DNA of 64,000 bases, from assembly GCA_951799445.1 (NCBI GenBank), contig OX637287.1:5394001-5458000 (forward strand), written 5' to 3'. The DNA is from Pseudisothecium myosuroides. Taxonomy: Eukaryota > Streptophyta > Bryopsida > Hypnales > Lembophyllaceae. Both the position numbers and the translations under genes were made by a program. How positions within the stretch are numbered: the stretch's first letter is position 1; each line of letters opens with the position of its first letter. Of the stretch, positions 60,660 to 64,000 are shown one piece after another. Under the pieces are notes generated by a model. That model was not told the DNA's origin and ran no database searches. It worked only from the letters and a program-made list of their open reading frames with translations.

Positions 60660-62600
60660 TCCACATAGGTACATAATTGATTTTAGAGATGTTCACAAAG
60701 TAAAGATGTCGGTTTAGAGCTGGTGACACATTTGGAGGTGCCTACCTTAGAATGTGTATGAAGGATGTAGAATGTGAATGAGTAAGGTAACTACACCTGA
60801 AAACACACAAATATGCAATTTAGCTTGGTTTCCATTACTATATTGAGATTATTTTTGTGTGGTCTTGTTGGTAGTCAAAAGGGAATTTTAGATTCTCTTA
60901 GAATGCATTTTTTGAACACCATATGACTAAACTACAAATTTTCAAAGTGTTGAAAATAGGTGTTTCTAAAACCAACCATAGACTCTCATGAATAGTGAGA
61001 GTACAATTTAGGCAAGAATTTGTAGTGGTCAATTTTGGAAAGCGGTTGAAATGAGATGTAGTTACCATTTATGTAGAATGTGGATGAGGTACGTAGAATG
61101 TGGATGGAGGTCCATAAAGTGCTTGGGCTCTATTGAAAGTATCTCCTAACAAAAAAGGTACATTTTTTTGTTTCATTCCACCAATAATGTAAAAATAGTG
61201 GGCACTTTGTTATTTCAAGACGTGGGTGCCTTTAGTGAATACTATATTTTAACTTCAAAAATTTGTAGCTAATTCCACGAAGCTCCAAAAAATATGAAAC
61301 GACTTGGATTAGATGCCAATTCCATTTTTTTATCAAGGAAAATCAACTGAAAAATATTTCAAGAAGTTTAACCTCCCCAAATTAATTTTCATCTCTTATA
61401 TAGGTGCTATATAGAACCTCCTACCTTATGAAGAATGTGAATGAGGTGTCATATATTCATCTAAATTGTGTACATTCCACTAGTAGAAACGTGGGCCATG
61501 TAGACTAGAAAAATGACTATTATAGTGAGAAGATCCAATTAGTTATCAAGTTTATCATGTGATTTTTCTCATGATCATTTTTCTGGTGTAAACAATCCAA
61601 GTTTGTATTAACACACATGGCTATCAATGTCAATGTTAATTGAATAAAAAACAAAGAATTGAATTATTTTTTAAAATTACTCTTGGAGAGAATTTGTAAC
61701 TAAAATAAATAAATGTTACAAATGCCTAAATATTTGAAAATGGACAAAATGGTGGAATTCATGTTGTCTAATGTCAAAAATAAAATAGTTTAATTTTTAT
61801 TAAAGTGTCACATGCCATTAGAAGAAAAACTAGCCCTCCGGAGGGTTGCTCCAGAGTGACAAGACAAGCTATTAAAATGCTTGGCCTGTCACTCCAGAAT
61901 TGTCCTGCAATGAGCACTCAACTTGGCTGACTGCTTGCCAAAACGGCCAGAAATCGCAAATTTATTTATTTATTTATTTATTTTAAATTTTAAAAAAAAT
62001 AAAAATTTCTTAAGATTTAAATATATATATATATGTATATTTTTTTTTTTACTCGTAAATTTTGGTTCTTGCGCCACTGTTGCTGTAGTTTCAGCTGCGC
62101 GGAAATAGGGGAAAAACGAAATTTTTTGCAAAAAAAAAGTAAATTTTAGGGTACCTTGGAGGGCTGTGGAGCAGCCCTCCGGAGGCCCCAGATTTTCTCT
62201 AATGATCAAAATATTTTTATTTGGTGATATAAAGAGCTAACTTCATTGGTAATTTTGTAAGTAGGAGAGGTTAAGAGTTCTTTCTTATAGTGAAGCTCAT
62301 TGCTCTTCATCAATCTTCAAAGGTTATGAAATATTTGGAGCATGGTGGGAGCTCAAACAAATAAATAAAGTAACTTCACACCTCATTTAAATAGTTTAAC
62401 TGACAATTTTTATCAAAAAACAACCAAATTTAAAAAATGTGGGAAATCAGATTAAGTTTCAGTTCCAAAAATGATTTGTGATTTGGAGTCTCTAATAGAA
62501 AACTAGACAGGTGCAAAGTTGAGTTGTGAAAATAATTTTTGCATTATATTGATTTGAGTATAACCAGTTGAAATCTTTCATGTTTTAATTTACATATCCT
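60660..62600. repeat. Diverged copy of the 50.8-55.2 kb repeat
   Basis: Contains cttagaatgcattttttgaa at about 60898 (compare about 53013) and the cattgctcttcatcaatc segment at about 62306 (compare about 50898), in scattered order. It is interrupted by the element at 61816-62204. No coding sequence recognised. Confidence 0.5.
61816..62204. mobile_element. 389-bp inverted-repeat element (CATTAGA family)
   Basis: Ends are CATTAGAAGAAAAAC and CAGATTTTCTCTAATG, followed inward by inverted gccctccggaggg segments. Related at its termini to 20969-21195 and 62836-63096. The paralogous segment near 50790 (tcacatgcacgatcaaa) lacks it. Non-coding, with a low-complexity AT tract at 62015-62055. Confidence 0.65.
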
Positions 62601-62835
62601 ACATGGATTGTTGTACCTCCTACCTCCCTACTTCTATAAAGTACTTGCTTTCTCTATACAAATCAAACATTAAGTGGCTTATAAAGATAAGGTTGAAGAG
62701 CCTATGACCCCTCATATTTGCAATCTACACCAAATAATGAAATTAGATTGTTTGAACAATTAGGTTGCTTTATCCAAGAAAATTACCTTGTACACAAGAA
62801 ATTTACTCTACAAGTCATCAAAGTCAATGGATAAT

Positions 62836-63096
62836 CATTAGGGGAGATTTGAGGGCAAGGGAGGGCCGTTTCAGGCCTGTTCCCGGCCCTTGCTGGAAAC
62901 TGCAGAACAGTGTTAGATTATTTTAATAATTAAAAATAATAATAAAATAATAAATAAAAATTCAAAAATTAATTAAATATCAATATCTGATGTGGCATTC
63001 TTTGAGCCACATCAGACTGCGGATATGGCAGAGTTCCCAGGGTTTCCACAGCCCAAGAACTTATAGTATTCTTTATCTCCAAAATCTCTTTTAATG
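62836..63096. mobile_element. 261-bp inverted-repeat element (CATTAGAG family)
   Basis: Begins CATTAGGGGAGATTTG and ends CAAAATCTCTTTTAATG. Shares 'ccgtttcagg', 'tgttcccg' and 'gtttccacagcccaagaac' with 20969-21195. Non-coding. Confidence 0.65.
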
Positions 63097-63158
63097 TCTA
63101 TAAATATTTTCATTTGTATACATAGAAGTTCACGAGTTTCAATTATAACAATATTTAA

Positions 63159-63240
63159 CCCCTAAAGGTCCAAGGCCTTTTTTTTTCCCAAAAAACACTT
63201 AAAATTGCTGTTTCTATAGCAAAGAGTAAAAAAAATATAG
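63159..63240 (+). mobile_element. Truncated end of a PB1-like TTAA-site element
   Basis: TTAA (63155-63158) is followed by CCCCTAAAGGTCCAAGGCC and then about 60 bp matching the left end of PB1 (ctatagcaaagagtaaaaa). Similarity stops near 63240 and no right end was found, so it is a fragment. Confidence 0.7.
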
Positions 63241-63601
63241 TAAACTTTGATATTGGTGTGCCTCGCAAATTCACATGATTCCAAAAGTAATGAGTTGACA
63301 TGGTGTTATTACTATGTGGCACACTACTTCATTTATTTTTAGCATAAACGGAAGTGACCAACAATGCCCAAATTACCCCCCCAAAAAATGGACCTATGAC
63401 TAAGAAAATGAACTTCAAAATCCCTTCACTTTGTATGTTCCCATTTAGTAACTAAGATAGAGCTATCCATTCCCGACCAGTGACCCATTACCGACCTATA
63501 GGTGCATGTATTTCTAACCATGCTTAGAATGTGTTTTTTTTCCTTTTCAAGGTTGGAACTAATAAATACATGATACATGTCCCAAGTTGTGAAGTAAAAA
63601 G
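63241..63601. other. Intergenic; part of an inverted dispersed repeat
   Basis: 63465-63601 matches 46880-47035 in reverse orientation. No gene recognised. Confidence 0.5.
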
Positions 63602-63850
63602 CAACAGTGCTAGTATGTGAGCCCAAGAATGCGAGCTTGTAAGCATTGAGCCTACAATATAGATACCTATATTATAGATACCACACACTATAGAAGGTGT
63701 ATGTATCATAAACATCTATAATATGGGTATTTGTAACATATATATTCTATAATCATAGACAGTTTCTATAGTAAATACACCTATAATATAGGTGTGTAGT
63801 ATTCTAGGCTTATGGGCTCACATTCCTAGGCTCACATAGTAGCAACCCTC
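63602..63850. mobile_element. MULE-like MITE, copy 3
   Basis: Same ends and interior as 25901-26149 (starts caacagtgctagtatgtgag, ends tagcaaccctc). No matching 10-bp flanks are visible, suggesting loss by rearrangement. It separates the two halves of a sequence related in reverse to 46755-47040. Confidence 0.75.
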
Positions 63851-64000
63851 AGTCCGGAGCACTTTTTGCCTTCCAAAATTCATAGTAATTTCAGTTCAAG
63901 CAATAAAATTACCCAATGTTGCTAGGAAGCGAGCGGGGAGTGGTGAGCGGCGAGCGTAGAGTGTGAAATAGCGAGCAGTGAGCGTAGATCTTGGATGGAA

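Noticed and set aside
1..64000. CRISPR arrays, bacterial operons, prophage
   Set aside because: The window is plant nuclear DNA with spliceosomal introns; the spaced repeats are tandem or transposon repeats.

Overview
This is a stretch of plant nuclear genome. The six recognisable genes are plant-type: a class III peroxidase, a NOL9/GRC3 RNA kinase, two PHD-finger homeodomain (HAT3.1/PRHA type) genes, an RLPH2-type phosphatase and a LAG1/LOH ceramide synthase. All have GT-AG introns and lie in AT-rich, transposon-filled intergenic DNA. The lineage cannot be fixed from sequence alone; a non-seed land plant (moss or lycophyte) is my guess. I built every gene model by hand, joining exons by splice sites, reading phase and family motifs. 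Each complete model has a total length divisible by three.

Layout: 1-958 (minus) is the 5' part of a secretory peroxidase running off the left edge. 3446-7676 (minus) is a 12-exon NOL9/GRC3 gene. 8374-9478 is a ~222-bp tandem array. 10212-10858 is a Helitron-like element. 14815-19418 and 35427-39643 are two direct copies of one segment, each with an 8-exon PHD-homeodomain gene; the first copy carries coding minisatellite expansions and a frameshifted C-terminus. 20-35 kb and 40-43 kb hold many non-autonomous DNA transposons (TTAA-site, CACTA-like, MULE-like with 10-bp duplications, hAT-like with an 8-bp duplication, Stowaway-like, a second Helitron-like copy) and a tRNA-derived SINE. 44335-46327 (plus) is a 5-exon RLPH2 gene directly preceded by three ~133-bp repeats. 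46.3-55.2 kb is repeat-rich, including a dispersed ~1.3-1.4 kb repeat whose copies serve as empty sites for two insertions. 55621-59095 (minus) is a 6-exon ceramide synthase gene. 60-64 kb is again transposon-rich.

The genes do not form a pathway; they are independent housekeeping, regulatory and secretory genes. The most unusual content is (i) a family of TTAA-flanked elements ending in CCC(C/T)TAAA, piggyBac-like in structure, one of them validated by an empty paralogous site inside the window; (ii) gene copy A, where a +1 insertion created a new reading frame that was then amplified as five 72-bp coding repeats; and (iii) nested insertions with readable target-site duplications that give a local order of events.
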